Made by a program: the position numbers and the translations under genes
The notes under the pieces: generated by a model
The model's database searches: none
The model's input: the letters and a program-made list of their open reading frames with translations, nothing else
Told to the model about the DNA's origin: nothing
Shown: positions 8,701 through 20,447 of the stretch, in pieces
How the letters are laid out: the number at the start of each line of letters is the position of its first letter
How positions within the stretch are numbered: position 1 is the first letter of the stretch
Assembly (NCBI RefSeq): GCF_003590855.1
Contig: NZ_QYUP01000123.1
Coordinates: 1 to 64,000 of the forward strand
DNA length: 64,000 bases
From: Massilia cavernae
GTDB taxonomy: Bacteria > Pseudomonadota > Gammaproteobacteria > Burkholderiales > Burkholderiaceae_D
Direction of reading: 5' to 3'

Positions 8701-8717
8701 GGCCGGGAGGACGTCAA
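8590..8717 (+). ncRNA. Predicted omega-RNA scaffold of the tnpB element
   Basis: In IS200/IS605 elements the guide RNA scaffold is made from the 3' end of tnpB plus the right end, and the guide is the flanking DNA after it. Here the scaffold would end with the hairpin at 8688-8707 and GGACGTCAA, and the guide would begin with CAATGGGGCTTC of the interrupted gene. The 5' limit given is approximate. Confidence 0.45.
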
Positions 8718-9280
8718 CAATGGGGCTTCATGGACCTGGCGCTGCAGCGCCTGCGCCCGGGTGGCGTGGTGGCCGGCACGGCGGTCACCCTGAGCATTCC
8801 ATCCCAGGACTCGACCTTGCTGCATCACGTGATCGGCATGCTGCGGCCAGGCGACTTCCTGGTGGTCGAACGCCAAGGCGATCACCGCCATGCCTGCTGG
8901 GGCGGCGGCGTCACCAGGGCGGCCCGCAATGCCGGCCTGGCGGGAGCGGTCATCGACGGCCCCTGCACCGACCCGGGCGAGATCGCCAGCATTGGTTTTC
9001 CGCTATGGTGCCGCGGCGTTTCAGCCATCACGACCAGGATGAACGATGTCGGCGGCCGCTTCAATATGCCGGTCAGCTGCGGCGGCGTGGCCGTGTCGCC
9101 AGGGGACCTGGTCCTGGCCGACGAAAGCGGCGTTCTGGTCCTGCCGCGCGACGAAGCAAGCGCGGTCGCTCAGCGGGCCCTCGCGCTTGCCGCCGACATC
9201 GAGCGCGGCGAGCAGCGCCTCGATGCCGGCGAACTGCTCGGCAAGGTGTACGGCGCCTCCGCCTTGGTCGTGGCGCGCCG

Positions 9281-10183
9281 CTAGTCGGTGGGCCCGGTCT
9301 GCTTGTGCAGGAAGGCGTTCAGGACGGCGAAGTAGGCCTGCGGCCGCTCGAAGAAAGGCATGTGCGAGCAGTCGCGGAAAATCACCAGCTCCGCGTTTGG
9401 CATCGCCTGCTGCATGCGCGCGGAGCAGGAGGGCGGCAATTCGTCGTATTCGCCGGCCAGCACCAGGCTAGGGATCGTAATGGCGCCCATGGCCGGCACC
9501 CGGTTCCAGTTCCGCATATTGCCGGTGTAGGTAAATTCGTTCGGGCCCTGGATGGCGCGGTAGGGATCCATGTTCCAGCCTTCGATGCTGGCGTTTAGCG
9601 AAGCGGGCCAGTCGTCGAGGCGGCACACGTGGCGGTAGTTGAGGATTGTGATGGCGGCCTGGTACTCCGGATGCCCGATGCTGCCTTCCGCTTCGCGCCG
9701 CGTCATCATGCTGACCGTTTGCTCGCCCAGGCACTGGCGAAGCCGCTGCAGTTCGCCGACCAGGTGCGGAATGTCTGCCGCGCCGTCGGCGGCGACATAA
9801 CTCAACACCCGCTGCGGAAAGGTCAGGCAGTATTCGGTTCCAAGCCAGGTGCCCCAGGAGTGTCCCAGCAAGTGAAAGCGCTCGATGCCCAATTGCGCGC
9901 GAATTTGTTCCAGTTCCGCGACGTAGCGTTCAAGGGTCCACAGTGCATTGTCGCGCGGCCGGTCGGACGCCCCACAGCCCAGCTGGTCGTAGAAGACGAT
10001 GCACCAGTCGTCATTGGCAAGTACCTTGTGGCTCTCGCGCAGATAGTCGCACGGCAAGCCAGGTCCGCCGTTGACGCATACCAGCACCTGCGCGGCCTGG
10101 CTGGGGGCGGGTCCGTAGCGATACGTGACGACCTGGTGGCCTTCGTTTAGGCGCAGCCGTGTTTCGTGGCAGGGGATGGACAT
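9281..10183 (-). CDS. Alpha/beta hydrolase, proline iminopeptidase (S33) family
   Basis: 300 residues with the S33 layout: NGGPG oxyanion loop (HGGPG in most relatives) near residue 40, nucleophile elbow GHSWGT near 110, a helical cap, an acid in GEYDELPP and the catalytic His in DCSHMPF near the C-terminus. Family members release N-terminal proline or other residues from short peptides, or cleave small amides. No signal peptide, so it is cytoplasmic. The start has a good Shine-Dalgarno (GGAG). It is divergent from the aldolase gene, with two operator copies between them, and its 3' end overlaps the broken RraA-like gene by 4 bases. Confidence 0.88.
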   Translation of the reverse strand: MSIPCHETRLRLNEGHQVVTYRYGPAPSQAAQVLVCVNGGPGLPCDYLRESHKVLANDDWCIVFYDQLGCGASDRPRDNALWTLERYVAELEQIRAQLGIERFHLLGHSWGTWLGTEYCLTFPQRVLSYVAADGAADIPHLVGELQRLRQCLGEQTVSMMTRREAEGSIGHPEYQAAITILNYRHVCRLDDWPASLNASIEGWNMDPYRAIQGPNEFTYTGNMRNWNRVPAMGAITIPSLVLAGEYDELPPSCSARMQQAMPNAELVIFRDCSHMPFFERPQAYFAVLNAFLHKQTGPTD

Positions 10184-10220
10184 ACAAGCTCCTTCATTGT
10201 CAGTGGGATTGGAGGTTATT

Positions 10221-10273
10221 TTGGCTACTATAGCAGTTTCGTCTTGACGGTGCTAGCTTGAATTGGCTACTAT
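10221..10273. promoter_or_regulatory. Divergent control region with two GntR-type operators and a promoter
   Basis: Promoter for the aldolase gene: TTGACG (10244-10249), 18 bases, TACTAT (10268-10273). The operator fills the spacer: TGCTAGC (10251-10257), TTGAATTG, GCTACTA (10266-10272), 5 of 7 arm positions complementary. A second core TTGGCTACTA (10221-10230) stands 42 bp upstream, about four helical turns, and is placed to act on the divergent S33 peptidase gene. There it forms the short palindrome GCTA-CTA-TAGC. Confidence 0.6.
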
Positions 10274-10303
10274 TTATCTGTCACCATTTGGCATCGGAAA
10301 AAC

Positions 10304-11071
10304 ATGTTCAGACCAAACCGCCTGCTGGCCAAATTCCGCGCGGGGGAGCCTTGCCTGGGCGCCTGGCTGTTCACGGGCAGTCCCACGGTGTCCGAAGTGC
10401 TGGGACTGGCAGGCTTCGACGCCCTGATCATCGACCATGAGCACACGCCGGGCGGTATCGAGACGGCGGTCGAGCAGATCCGGGCGATCCAGGCGGCCGG
10501 CCCCAGTACCGTGCTTGCGCGCGTCGGCAGTAACGACCCGGCCCGCATCAGGCTGCTGCTCGATGCGGGTGTCGAAGGCCTGATCCTGCCCGACGTCAGG
10601 AGCGCGGAGGAAGCGCGCCGCTTTGTCGCCGCTTGCCGCTACCCGCCCGCTGGCATCCGGGGTGCGCATTTCACGGTGTCGCGCGCCGCCCATTGGGGCA
10701 GGCAAGGGGAGCGCTACTACAGGGACATCGACAAGGAATTGATCCTGATCGCGATGATTGAAAGCGAGGCCGGCGTGCGTGCGATTCCCGCGATGGCAGG
10801 GATCGACGGCCTGACCATGCTGTTCCTTGGGCCGCTCGACCTGTCCGCCAGTATCGGCAAGATGGGCATGCTGGACGATCCGGCAGTCATTGGCGCCCTG
10901 CGCGAAGCCGAGTCGGCCATCCTCGGGCACGGGGTCATGCTGGGCGGCGCGGCGCTTCCCGCGGAGAGCGCCGCCGACTGCTTCGCGCGCGGTTATCGTT
11001 TCGTCACCAGCGGCAGCGACGTCGGCATGCTCCATGCCGGGGCGGCCCGGCTGCTGGCCGGGGCGCGGTAG
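10304..11071 (+). CDS. HpcH/HpaI-family class II aldolase
   Basis: 255 residues, the usual family length. Metal and base motifs of HpcH/HpaI aldolases are visible: DHEH at 44-47 (general base His), LARVGSND, MIESEAG (metal Glu) and FLGPLDLSASIG (metal Asp). These enzymes cleave 4-hydroxy-2-oxo acids to pyruvate and an aldehyde. It sits 23 bases downstream of the RNA start expected from the operator-containing promoter and 6 bases upstream of the M81 peptidase gene, so the two are co-transcribed. It probably performs a late carbon-chain cleavage in the pathway; the substrate is unknown. Confidence 0.9.
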   Translation: MFRPNRLLAKFRAGEPCLGAWLFTGSPTVSEVLGLAGFDALIIDHEHTPGGIETAVEQIRAIQAAGPSTVLARVGSNDPARIRLLLDAGVEGLILPDVRSAEEARRFVAACRYPPAGIRGAHFTVSRAAHWGRQGERYYRDIDKELILIAMIESEAGVRAIPAMAGIDGLTMLFLGPLDLSASIGKMGMLDDPAVIGALREAESAILGHGVMLGGAALPAESAADCFARGYRFVTSGSDVGMLHAGAARLLAGAR

Positions 11072-11077
11072 CTCGCC

Positions 11078-12544
11078 ATGGCACGGATCGCGCTTGCAGG
11101 CTTTTTGCATGAGACAAATACGTTCGCGCGGCGAATGACCGGCATCGACGCCTTCATCGCGGCCGATGCCTGGCCCGGCCTGGTCATGGGGGAAGCGCTG
11201 CTGGAGAGCGTCGCCGGCGCCAACCTGGCGAGCGCCGGCTTCATCGCGGCGATGCGGGGGCTGGGGCACGAGATCGTGCCGTTGCTGTGGTGTTCGGCCA
11301 ACCCGTCCGGCGTCGTCGCCAGCGATGCCTATGAAACCATCTGGACCATGCTGGCGCAGCAGCTGCGCGATGCGGGACAGATCGAAGGCTTGTTCCTCGA
11401 TTTGCACGGCGCGATGGTGACCGAGCACCATCCGGACGGCGAAGGTGAATTGCTGTCCCGGCTGCGCGCCGTGACCGGGCCGTCGATGCCCATCGTCGCC
11501 GCCATCGATTTTCACGCCAACGTCAGTGCGCGCATGGTCGAGCTGACCGACGCCATGGCTGCCTACCGCAGCTATCCCCATGTCGACATGGCGGACACCG
11601 GCGGGCGCGCAGCGCGCCTGCTGGACGGTATGCTGGACGGAACACGCCCGCATAAGGTGCACCGCCAGCTGGACTTCCTGATTCCGATGCTGGCGCAATG
11701 CACGCTGGCGCAACCGTTTGCGGGCCTGGTGGCCCTGCTCGAACGCACCGAAGCCGAGACTGGCGTCCGTGCCGCGATCGTACCTGGTTTTCCGCTGGCC
11801 GATACGGCCGATTGCGGCCCGTCGATCCTGGCCTATGGTCCCGACCCAGGCGCCGTGGAGTGTGCCGCACAGCGCCTGCATGACGCCGTGGCCGCGCAGC
11901 GCCCGAACATGGCTGTTCGCCTGCTGGCGCCGAAGGAGGCGCTGGCCGAGGCGCAGGCCGTGCTGGCGCGCGGCGGCGGTCCGGTGATCCTGGCCGACAC
12001 CGAAGACAACCCGGGCGGCGGGGCCAGCGGGGACACGACCGATATCCTGCATGAACTGGTGCGTGGCGATGCCGATGCCTGCCTCGGCTTGCTGTGCGAT
12101 CCAGCCGCGGCGGAGCAGGCATGGCTGGCCGGGGTCGGCGCGCAGCTAGCGCTGGAGCTGGGCGGGGGCAGCGGCATTGGCGCGCCGCCCCTCAGCGCTT
12201 TGTTCCGGGTAGAGGCGCTGGGCGACGGCGAGATTACCGGCACGGGGCCGTTCTATCTGGGCTGCCGCATGTCGCTCGGCCGCATGGCCTGCCTTCGCAT
12301 TGGCCGGGTGCGGGTGGTGGTCGCGAGCCGCAAGCAACAGGCGGCGGACCAGGCGATGTTTCGCCACGTCGGCATCGAGCCCGGCCTCGAAACAATACTG
12401 GTCCTGAAAAGTTCGATTCACTTCCGCGCCGACTTCGAGCCGATCGCCGCGGCGATTCTGACCGTATGTGCGTCCGGCGACAACATTGCCGATACCAAGG
12501 CCCTGGACTACAAGCGCTTGCGCGCTGGCGTGTCGCGAGGCTAG
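11078..12544 (+). CDS. M81-family metallopeptidase (MlrC-like)
   Basis: 488 residues with the M81 arrangement: HETNTF at 11-16, DLHGAM at about 108-113, DFHANVS at 144-150 and YPHVDMADTG at about 167-176 supply zinc ligands, followed by the C-terminal MlrC domain (DNPGGGASGDTT). The named family member, microcystinase C, cleaves linearised microcystin and its tetrapeptide; many relatives act on unknown small amides or peptides. Together with the S33 peptidase and the truncated M17 gene it points to breakdown of a peptide- or amide-containing molecule. Co-transcribed with the upstream aldolase; the next start follows 6 bases after the stop. Confidence 0.88.
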   Translation: MARIALAGFLHETNTFARRMTGIDAFIAADAWPGLVMGEALLESVAGANLASAGFIAAMRGLGHEIVPLLWCSANPSGVVASDAYETIWTMLAQQLRDAGQIEGLFLDLHGAMVTEHHPDGEGELLSRLRAVTGPSMPIVAAIDFHANVSARMVELTDAMAAYRSYPHVDMADTGGRAARLLDGMLDGTRPHKVHRQLDFLIPMLAQCTLAQPFAGLVALLERTEAETGVRAAIVPGFPLADTADCGPSILAYGPDPGAVECAAQRLHDAVAAQRPNMAVRLLAPKEALAEAQAVLARGGGPVILADTEDNPGGGASGDTTDILHELVRGDADACLGLLCDPAAAEQAWLAGVGAQLALELGGGSGIGAPPLSALFRVEALGDGEITGTGPFYLGCRMSLGRMACLRIGRVRVVVASRKQQAADQAMFRHVGIEPGLETILVLKSSIHFRADFEPIAAAILTVCASGDNIADTKALDYKRLRAGVSRG

Positions 12545-12550
12545 GAACCG

Positions 12551-13093
12551 ATGAAGCAGGCAGACGTTCCGGCGCTGGCGATTGCACCGATGGCGGTGCG
12601 GCGCTCGCTGGCCACTGCGGACAGCGACTGCATCGTGGTCGCTGTCTCTGGCGGCGGCGGATTGTCGAAGCAGGCAGCGGCGCTCGACCGCTACGGCGAA
12701 ATAACGGAGGCAGTCGCGTCCGGCGACATCAGCGGGGAGCCTGGCTCGACGCTCCTGCTGCGGAACTTGCGCGGCGCACGCGCGGCGCGCGTCCTGCTGG
12801 CCGGATTCGGCAGCGGGCCGTCGATCGCGGAGAAGGACTTCATCGGCGCGCTCAGGCGCATCGCCGGATGCCTTGCCGCACTCGGTGCGCGCCGCGTGCT
12901 GCTGGCGCTGCCGATCCGGCAGGTGACAGGGCGTGGTCCGGACTGGGCGATACGATTGATTGTTCAAAGCGTCCACGACGCGTGGTTAGGAACGGCGTAT
13001 GTGCTGGCGGGCGGGCATGGCGCCACCGGGCGGCCGGTGTCCCTGCTGGCGACCTTCCTGATAAACCGGGCCAGGCGGGCGAGCCGGCTTTAG
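12551..13093 (+). CDS. M17 leucyl-aminopeptidase N-terminal-domain protein lacking the catalytic domain
   Basis: 180 residues. Residues about 20-145 resemble the M17 N-terminal domain (LDRYGEITEAVASGDISGEPG, TLLLRNLRGARAARVLLAGFG). The metal-binding catalytic domain that normally follows (roughly 300 residues) is missing: the frame ends in an unrelated tail (SLLATFLINRARRASRL) and no M17 catalytic motifs are seen in any frame before the convergent hydrolase gene at 13158. It could be a deletion remnant or a stand-alone regulatory domain. It is the last gene of the aldolase-M81 operon. No peptidase activity is expected. Confidence 0.6.
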   Translation: MKQADVPALAIAPMAVRRSLATADSDCIVVAVSGGGGLSKQAAALDRYGEITEAVASGDISGEPGSTLLLRNLRGARAARVLLAGFGSGPSIAEKDFIGALRRIAGCLAALGARRVLLALPIRQVTGRGPDWAIRLIVQSVHDAWLGTAYVLAGGHGATGRPVSLLATFLINRARRASRL

Positions 13094-13157
13094 CTGCCTC
13101 GATGCGCCGCTGGGCGCAGCCAGGGGGCGGGGGAGCCGGGCGGCCCGCGCAAGCGGC

Positions 13158-13973
13158 TCAGTCCACGAAGGTGGAAGGCCGCCGCAAGAACGTGATGGCT
13201 GCCTGCACGACCGGTTCGAGCTGGTGGGCGACGCCGTCGAGTTCTTCGAGTGTGGCATGGATATGGTTGCGCGCGAGGTCGCGATGAAGGCTGCGAATCC
13301 GTTCGAGACGATTGGCGCCGGCGCTATCGACACCTTCCATCCAGCGCCGGTTGTCGCGGCCCTGGACGATTCCGGCGGTATTGATGTCGTCGCCGCCAAC
13401 GACCAGGTGAACCGGCACTTCATGCAGCGCCGCCCACGGGACTGGGCGTCCGAACAATTGCTCGTAGTCGTACAGTCCCACCCACCAGGGATAGGCGAGG
13501 CTGGGTAGCGTGACTGATCCGGGCGCGGCAACGATGACGGCACTCAGGCGTTCAGGGTGGACATAGAAGAAGCGATGTGCAAGGTGTGCGCCGCCCGAGA
13601 AACCAAACAGCGCGAAGCGGTCCGCATTGAGCTTGTAGGCCGCTGCGACCTGTTCGACCATCGCCAACAGGATCCTGTCATAACGGATGCCGTCGTTGTT
13701 CAGGTATTTGTAGTTATCCAGGTCGTCATCCTCTACACCCACCGGAAACAGTGGGGCAAGCACGACGGTATTGGTTTGCTGGGCATACTCGCTGAACAGG
13801 TCGCGCAAGTATTGATTGTTGCGGTCGGTTCCATGCACCGCCACCAGGATCCGGCCCGGCGGGTTGCTGTGGTAGTCGCGCGGTACGTACAGGCAGAACG
13901 AGAAGCGAGGGTCAAGCGCGCACGTAAAGCTGACGGTTTTTTCAACGTGGAAGGGAGAAGTAGGAGAGCCCAT
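13158..13973 (-). CDS. Alpha/beta hydrolase (PHB-depolymerase/dienelactone-hydrolase-like)
   Basis: 271 residues from ATG 13973. A longer frame to a TTG at 14012 exists but would start inside the operator, so the shorter form is chosen. Features are a VAVHGTDRN oxyanion segment, nucleophile elbow GFSGGAHLAHRF, an acid candidate in VVGGDDINTAG and a C-terminal His in ELDGVAHQLEP. There is no signal peptide. The fold suggests an esterase or amidase for a small substrate. It has its own operator-linked promoter region, divergent from the PepSY gene, so it appears to be a regulon member. Confidence 0.82.
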   Translation of the reverse strand: MGSPTSPFHVEKTVSFTCALDPRFSFCLYVPRDYHSNPPGRILVAVHGTDRNNQYLRDLFSEYAQQTNTVVLAPLFPVGVEDDDLDNYKYLNNDGIRYDRILLAMVEQVAAAYKLNADRFALFGFSGGAHLAHRFFYVHPERLSAVIVAAPGSVTLPSLAYPWWVGLYDYEQLFGRPVPWAALHEVPVHLVVGGDDINTAGIVQGRDNRRWMEGVDSAGANRLERIRSLHRDLARNHIHATLEELDGVAHQLEPVVQAAITFLRRPSTFVD

Positions 13974-14000
13974 CAATGGTGGCCTTGTTGAGTTCAAAAG

Positions 14001-14024
14001 GATAGTAGCCAATAATAGCTTCTA
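14001..14024 (-). promoter_or_regulatory. GntR-type dyad operator before the alpha/beta hydrolase gene
   Basis: Read on the minus strand: left arm TAGAAGC, spacer TATTATTG, right arm GCTACTA followed by TC; 6 of 7 arm positions are complementary. The right arm contains the -10-like TACTAT, ending 30 bases upstream of ATG 13973. No good -35 is seen at the expected distance, unlike the three other dyad sites. Confidence 0.55.
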
Positions 14025-14144
14025 TTTTGTGCGCTTGTAAACAGAAAGTCGCGTTGTTTCTGATGTTTGTCTGCTGCGCTGGCCCTGCCGCCTGTGGAGC
14101 CGTGTCCCGTTTTAACGTTCTTGCTCATGCCGCCCATTCGAAGC

Positions 14145-14174
14145 TTGACGATGGTAGCCGTGATTGGCTACTAT
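14145..14174 (+). promoter_or_regulatory. Promoter with dyad operator before the PepSY gene
   Basis: TTGACG (14145-14150), 18 bases, TACTAT (14169-14174). The spacer carries TGGTAGC (14152-14158), CGTGATTG, GCTACTA (14167-14173), with 6 of 7 arm positions complementary. Geometry matches the sites at 3499 and 10244 base for base. Confidence 0.65.
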
Positions 14175-14213
14175 TAATCGGTCTTTTCTCCTACCTTTGC
14201 AAAGGAATATGGA

Positions 14214-15350
14214 ATGAATATTCGCGGATTGCCGCTGTTGGCGCATCGTTACCTGGGGTTGGCACTCTTGTTATTTGTGTGCAGCGCCGGCCTGACCGGT
14301 TCGCTGCTGGTGTTTCGGCACGAGCTAGACTATGCCTTGAATGCCGATGTGGTCCGTGTCCAGGCCGGGGGCAAACGCTTGACCGTCGCGGAGATGGTGA
14401 TTGCCCTGGCGATTCAGCGGCCTGGCGCCAGCGTCGAACAGTTTGTGGTCGGCAAGGGGCCCGACCGGGCATGGTTGTTCACGCTGGCGGGACATCGGAA
14501 TGGCCAGGCGGTGGTGACCGATGTGTGGATCGATCCCTATACCGGCCGCATCACGGGCCAGCGCAACCCTACAGAAACGGGCCTGGATCGGCGGCATCTG
14601 ATGACCACGATCTGGAAATGGCACAGCTCGCTGCTGATGGGAACGGGGGGGAAGACGCTGGGCGGAATTCTCGCCATCCTCTGGGTCGGCTTGTCATGCA
14701 TTGGCGTTTACCTCGCCTTGCAGCGCGGCCTGCGCAACGCCTTGCGCATCAAGGCCAATGGCAGTGGCTTTCGCGCGATCTATGACGGACACCGTGCCGT
14801 TGGCCTGGCGACCGTCCTGATCCTGTCCGCCAGCCTGCTGACGGCGATCAACCTGGCATTGCCGGACGCTTCCCGGCAGCTGATCAGCGCTTTGGCCTCG
14901 ACGCGGCCGCGGCTGCCGCAATCGCTGCCGGATCGGCCAGAACGAGAAACGCGCATCGAATTCGAGAACGCGTTGGAGATCGGGCGGCGCGCCATGCCAG
15001 ATGCTGTATTGACGGGCCTGGTTGCCTACCACGGTAAAGGTGTGTACCTGGTTCGGTTCCGTACTGCGGGCGATATCGCCGTCACCCATGGCACCGGGCG
15101 TGTCATCGTCGATATGGCCGACGGAACGGTTTTGCACCGCGAGAGCGCCGCCGATACCGGCGCGCCCGGGAATACTTTGATCACGTGGATGTATCCCCTC
15201 CACAGCGGGCAGGCGTTTGGTACGCCAGGGCGCCTGTTCATCATGGCGGTGGGCCTGGTGCCGGTATTGCTTTCCTTGACGGGTTTTTGGATCTGGCGCC
15301 AGAAGCGCCGCAACCTGAAGCCTGGATCCGCCTTGCAGCGCAGCCGGTAA
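14214..15350 (+). CDS. PepSY-domain inner-membrane protein (iron-regulated / siderophore reductase-like)
   Basis: 378 residues with four predicted membrane helices (about 15-37, 143-165, 190-212 and 340-362) flanking periplasmic PepSY regions. Conserved His residues lie at helix ends: AHRYLG near 11, KWHSSLL near 141, DGHRAVG near 190 and PLHSGQAFG near 330. This is the PepSY_TM architecture of proteins such as FoxB and PiuB, which bind haem and help reduce ferric siderophores after uptake. The operator before it places it in the same regulon as the catabolic genes, which links this cluster to import of an iron chelate or similar compound; that link is inference. Confidence 0.85.
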   Translation: MNIRGLPLLAHRYLGLALLLFVCSAGLTGSLLVFRHELDYALNADVVRVQAGGKRLTVAEMVIALAIQRPGASVEQFVVGKGPDRAWLFTLAGHRNGQAVVTDVWIDPYTGRITGQRNPTETGLDRRHLMTTIWKWHSSLLMGTGGKTLGGILAILWVGLSCIGVYLALQRGLRNALRIKANGSGFRAIYDGHRAVGLATVLILSASLLTAINLALPDASRQLISALASTRPRLPQSLPDRPERETRIEFENALEIGRRAMPDAVLTGLVAYHGKGVYLVRFRTAGDIAVTHGTGRVIVDMADGTVLHRESAADTGAPGNTLITWMYPLHSGQAFGTPGRLFIMAVGLVPVLLSLTGFWIWRQKRRNLKPGSALQRSR

Positions 15351-15404
15351 CATGGCTGTGTCGTGAAAATTCCGTCGCGTGCCGGAACGCCTGCCGCGCC
15401 TGTG

Positions 15405-15602
15405 CTCAAGGTTTGCATGCTGACCCGGGCAGCAGCATGCGCTCCAAGCCGGTGACCACGTTGCTGTCCGACTTGGGCATTGTCAAGTCACACAGTAGGC
15501 CCTACGTCTCCGACGCTCTGGAAGACGCCTTCCAGCGCACGCCGAATCGCTTCAAACACCGCATGCCGTAGCCGCAGAAACTGCCGACAGCTGCTGTGGT
15601 TG
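15405..15602 (+). mobile_element. IS3-family transposase remnant with internal deletion
   Basis: A short stretch translates as LHADPGSSMRSKP, then VTTLLSDLGIVKSHSRPYVSD, the integrase-core segment of IS3-type transposases (usually HADRGSSM...SRPxVSDDNP). It then jumps to TPNRFKHRMP, a stop, and PQKLPTAAVV, which resembles the C-terminal tail of the same family. Most of the catalytic core between is missing. It is a dead fragment between the PepSY gene and arfB. Confidence 0.55.
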
Positions 15603-15605
15603 TAA

Positions 15606-16000
15606 TCAGGCGGTGACCTTGGCCCGCAGCGCCTTCACATTCCCACTACGCGCCTTGGACTCCAGCCTCCGCCGCTGCGAGCCCCGCGTCGGCCGCGTCG
15701 CCTTGCGCACAATCGGCACTTCGGCAGCGCTATCGACCAGCGCCTGCAAGCGCCGCAGTGCATCGTCCTTGTTCTGCTCCAGGCTGCGTGACTGCTGAGC
15801 CTTCAGCACCACCACGCCTTCATGCGTGATGCGGCCGTCGCGCAGTTCGAGGAGCCGCGCCTTGATCTCGGGCGGCAGCGACGAAGCGCCAATATCGAAG
15901 CGCGCGTGCACCGCGCACGACACCTTGTTGACGTTCTGCCCGCCCGGTCCTTGCGCGCGGATCGCGCTGAACTCGACCTCGGCCGGATTGATCGCCGGCT

Positions 16001-16004
<4 letters not shown>
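15606..16004 (-). CDS. arfB: Alternative ribosome-rescue factor ArfB (peptidyl-tRNA hydrolase)
   Basis: 132 residues. The release-factor GGQ motif lies at 21-23 (QGPGGQNVNK), and the C-terminus is basic (TRPTRGSQRRRLESKARSGNVKALRAK), as in ArfB/YaeJ, which inserts this tail in the empty mRNA channel of stalled ribosomes and hydrolyses the peptidyl-tRNA. The length fits the family and excludes full release factors. Its ATG overlaps the stop of the upstream lhr gene by four bases (16001-16004), so the two are translationally coupled. Confidence 0.93.
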
Positions 16005-20392
<4,388 letters not shown>

Positions 20393-20447
20393 CCGGGACA
20401 ATATGAGGGCATCGCGCGCGATTGGCAAGTCCGGCGTCCGGGTGGAA

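Larger units (their letters stand above)
7654..8717 (+). mobile_element. IS1341-type element of the IS200/IS605 superfamily (tnpB only)
   Basis: A 1064-bp element without inverted repeats or target duplication, as expected for IS200/IS605. The left flank is TTTTAT (7648-7653), the likely target/TAM. A left-end hairpin GGATGC-TGAAA-GCATCC lies at 7689-7705 and is followed by TTGCTTTTGACTTTA, nearly identical to the left end of the IS605-type element near 55730. The right-end hairpin CCCGGTCC/GGGCCGGG (8688-8707) is followed by GGACGTCAA, ending at 8717. There is no tnpA, so movement needs a transposase in trans. Left and right limits come from the in-frame restoration of the host gene. Confidence 0.82.
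7555..9284 (+). pseudogene. RraA-like family gene split by an IS1341-type (tnpB-only) insertion
   Basis: The first 33 codons (7555-7653, ending ATIGHFY) and the last 188 codons plus stop (8718-9284, starting QWGFMDLALQRL) are one RraA-like gene cut by a mobile element. Joining 7653 to 8718 restores one frame of about 221 residues, the normal family length. Family members include 4-hydroxy-4-methyl-2-oxoglutarate aldolases and RNase E regulator-like proteins. The loop that in those aldolases carries Arg-Asp (DGxxRD) reads DGPCTD here, so the catalytic Arg is absent and aldolase activity is doubtful. It belonged to the ligase/dehydrogenase operon. The 3' part ends 4 bases into the convergent S33 peptidase gene. 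Confidence 0.85.

Noticed and set aside
10274-12052. 592-codon minus-strand frame opposite the aldolase and M81 genes
   Set aside because: Low-complexity Arg/Gly/His-rich translation with no start signal or motif; both opposite genes are clear family members.
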